Source of the DNA: Methylococcaceae bacterium UBA1147
Lineage (GTDB): Bacteria > Pseudomonadota > Gammaproteobacteria > Methylococcales > UBA1147
Direction of reading: 5' to 3'
NCBI GenBank assembly: GCA_002311315.1
Contig: DBZZ01000005.1
Location: forward strand, 1 to 26,546
DNA length: 26,546 nucleotides
This document shows, in pieces, positions 24,983 through 26,546 of this stretch (its first letter is position 1; each line of letters starts with the position of its first letter). A program made the translations under genes and the position numbers. The notes under the pieces are model-generated. The model saw only the letters and a program-made list of their open reading frames with translations, was not told where the DNA came from and did not search any database.

Positions 24983-26005
24983 ATGGCATCTTCAATGACC
25001 TCTGCAGAAAAAAACCCCGTGGAAAATAACGGTCAAATTGATTTCCAATCCGTTCAGGAACTTACCCGGCAAGATATTGCGGCAGTTGATCAGATTATCC
25101 TCAAAGAACTGACGTCGGATGTCGTTCTGATCAACCAAATCGGACAGTATATTGTAAACAGTGGCGGCAAGAGACTCCGGCCCGTGCTGCTCCTTCTGGC
25201 GGCAAAGGCGCTGGGCTACGAGGGGAATCACCACCTGATGCTCGCAGCCGTAGTCGAATTCATCCACACCGCCACCCTGCTTCACGACGACGTGGTCGAC
25301 GACTCGGACCTGCGACGCGGGAGAAATACGGTGAATGCAGTCTGGGGCAACGCCGCCAGCGTTCTGGTCGGCGATTACCTACTGTCAAAGACCTTTGAAA
25401 TGATGGTCTGCACTGGCAACATGCGCGTCATGGATCTGGTTTCTCATACCACAACGGCGATTGCCGAAGGCGAAGTACTGCAACTGCTGAATATCCATAA
25501 CCCGGCAACCACCGAAGAAAGATACCTTGAGGTCATTTCAAGAAAAACGGCGATCCTCTTCAGCACCGCGGCGCAACTGGCCGCTGTCCTGACTGAAAGC
25601 TCGGAGGAAACCGAACTGGCGCTCAAGAACTATGGACTCCACCTGGGTATTGCGTTCCAACTGATTGATGATGTTCTAGACTACAAAGCCGACCCGGAGC
25701 AAACAGGAAAAAATATCGGTGACGATCTGTCAGAAGGGAAACCCACGCTGCCACTGATTCACGCGATCCTGCACAGTGAAAAAAGCCAGGCAGACATCAT
25801 CCGCAACGCGATCAGGGAAGGAGACAGGAATTCCTTCGCCGAAATCTACAAGATCGTTGAATCCTGCAACGCCATCGCTTACACTGAGCGCCGCGCTGAA
25901 GAAGAGGCCCAACGCGCAATCGACGCATTGGCAGTGATACCGACATCTACCAGCAAGGATGTACTGATCAGCCTTGCAGAATTTTCAGTCCAGAGAAACT
26001 TTTGA
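24983..26005 (+). CDS. ispB: Polyprenyl (octaprenyl) diphosphate synthase
   Basis: 340 aa. Elongates farnesyl diphosphate with isopentenyl units to make the ubiquinone side chain. First Asp-rich motif LLHDDVVDDSDLRRGR (DDxxD, about 99-114), preceded by GGKRLRPVLLLL; second motif FQLIDDVLDYKADPEQTGKN (about 233-252), then GDDLSEGKPTLPLI. A short N-terminal extension (residues 1-25) is present compared with E. coli IspB (323 aa). ATG 24983 has no clear Shine-Dalgarno; ATG 24995 is an alternative. It stands divergent from rplU, as in E. coli. Product chain length is not determined by sequence here. Confidence 0.95.
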   Translation: MASSMTSAEKNPVENNGQIDFQSVQELTRQDIAAVDQIILKELTSDVVLINQIGQYIVNSGGKRLRPVLLLLAAKALGYEGNHHLMLAAVVEFIHTATLLHDDVVDDSDLRRGRNTVNAVWGNAASVLVGDYLLSKTFEMMVCTGNMRVMDLVSHTTTAIAEGEVLQLLNIHNPATTEERYLEVISRKTAILFSTAAQLAAVLTESSEETELALKNYGLHLGIAFQLIDDVLDYKADPEQTGKNIGDDLSEGKPTLPLIHAILHSEKSQADIIRNAIREGDRNSFAEIYKIVESCNAIAYTERRAEEEAQRAIDALAVIPTSTSKDVLISLAEFSVQRNF

Positions 26006-26007
26006 TT

Positions 26008-26084
26008 CGGGGTGTAGCTCAGCTTGGTAGAGCACTGCCTTCGGGAGGCAGGGGCCGGAGGTTCAAATCCTCTCACCCCGACCA
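26008..26084 (+). tRNA. tRNA-Pro (anticodon CGG)
   Basis: 77-nt cloverleaf with encoded CCA. Acceptor CGGGGTG pairs with CACCCCG. The D arm is GCTCAGCTTGGTAGAGC, the anticodon stem CTGCC/GGCAG holds loop TTCGGGA with CGG at positions 34-36, and the T arm is CGGAGGTTCAAATCCTC. It lies immediately after ispB on the same strand. C1-G72 pairing at the acceptor end is typical of bacterial tRNA-Pro. Confidence 0.97.
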
Positions 26085-26140
26085 ATTTAATCAATAGGTT
26101 AGATAGATCTGGCGGCCAAGGATTTTTGCGTCACTCATCT

Positions 26141-26162
26141 ACGGTCGCACTGACGGTCGCAC
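26141..26162 (+). repeat. Tandem ACGGTCGCAC repeat
   Basis: ACGGTCGCAC at 26141-26150 and 26153-26162, separated by TG. About 57 bases after tRNA-Pro, where mobile elements often sit. No function can be assigned. Confidence 0.5.
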
Positions 26163-26250
26163 ATCTTCATCGGTGCTACTAGCATCTGTCAGGAAGCACC
26201 TGCGATCAACCCGGACCACCCAGTAAGAAACTAAGCCAAACTACAGCAGA

Positions 26251-26397
26251 ATGAGCAATATTCCCCAGATAGCCACATCAAACGCCCGAGCGGTTATATC
26301 CGCCGAACGCAAAAAACAGATCCACCATGAAACATGGCTAGCCCACAAGCTCAGTCGGAAGTTGTCCCTCCCCCGACCAACCCAAACGGACGATTAA
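26251..26397 (+). CDS. Possible small basic protein (48 aa)
   Basis: An ATG at 26251 opens 48 codons ending at TAA 26395. The peptide is polar and basic, with SAERKKQIHHETWLAHKLSR in the middle, which looks more protein-like than neighbouring frames. There is no strong Shine-Dalgarno and no family I know. It could be a real small gene or a remnant. Confidence 0.25.
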   Translation: MSNIPQIATSNARAVISAERKKQIHHETWLAHKLSRKLSLPRPTQTDD

Positions 26398-26546
26398 TAA
26401 CCCGGATCACCACTATCCTGGCATAACTGCTGGCGCTTAATAAACGTCGCGTCCGCCGGTCCGAACATGGCGACCGGTCGCTTCATACACGAATCCCTTC
26501 AGGTACACCACCCCTTAACACCTTTCCCAGATCGCCCGATCACACC

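Larger units (their letters stand above)
26085..26546. other. Region after tRNA-Pro; no recognisable complete gene
   Basis: 460 bases to the window edge. It includes a 12-base-period tandem repeat (26141-26162) and one short possible ORF (26251-26397). I see no second tRNA and no copy of the tRNA 3' end elsewhere in the window, so an attachment site cannot be shown. Confidence 0.5.

Overview
The window looks like a chromosomal segment of an uncultured-type gammaproteobacterium. The evidence is conserved synteny: rsmI next to lpoA-yraN-diaA (E. coli yraL-lpoA-yraN-diaA order), nadC divergent from ampD, ribF-ileS-lspA beside rpsT, and ispB divergent from rplU-rpmA-obgE. The core part (about 2.75 kb onward) is visibly GC-richer than the left end. 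No species can be named from the sequence alone.

Region 1 (1-2745) is AT-rich accessory DNA. It starts inside a tyrosine recombinase gene on the minus strand that runs off the left edge. It also carries an FkbM-type methyltransferase gene, a tiny one-helix membrane protein ORF, an orphan minus-strand terminator next to what looks like gene debris, a hypothetical 153-aa ORF, and an array of TGTGAATA repeats just before the core begins. This is most simply a mobile or genomic-island end abutting the 5' side of a 5-oxoprolinase gene.

Region 2 (2746-7505) holds a single-chain 5-oxoprolinase (HyuA+HyuB fusion), a degraded A-type iron-sulfur carrier gene (IscA/ErpA/HesB type) with one frameshift and one nonsense codon, and the RNase P RNA gene rnpB on the minus strand.

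Region 3 (7591-13185) is the rsmI / lpoA-yraN-diaA cluster followed by a GlcD-type FAD oxidase. yraN also carries a nonsense codon and a one-base frameshift, the same type of damage as the iron-sulfur carrier gene. Products act in 16S rRNA methylation, PBP1A activation, replication initiation control and 2-hydroxyacid oxidation.

Region 4 (13241-21228) has nadC and ampD diverging over a 300-base non-coding spacer with hairpins, then minus-strand murJ-ribF-ileS-lspA (lipid II flippase, FAD synthesis, Ile-tRNA synthetase, lipoprotein signal peptidase). murJ appears to use a CTG start behind a near-perfect Shine-Dalgarno.

Region 5 (21413-26546) has rpsT with a clear sigma70 promoter, minus-strand obgE-proB (overlapping), rplU-rpmA with a textbook promoter and terminator, divergent ispB (polyprenyl diphosphate synthase) and tRNA-Pro(CGG). 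The last 460 bases hold only a tandem repeat and a possible 48-aa ORF. No CRISPR array, complete insertion sequence or obviously new multi-gene system was found; the most unusual content is the left-end island and the two degraded genes.
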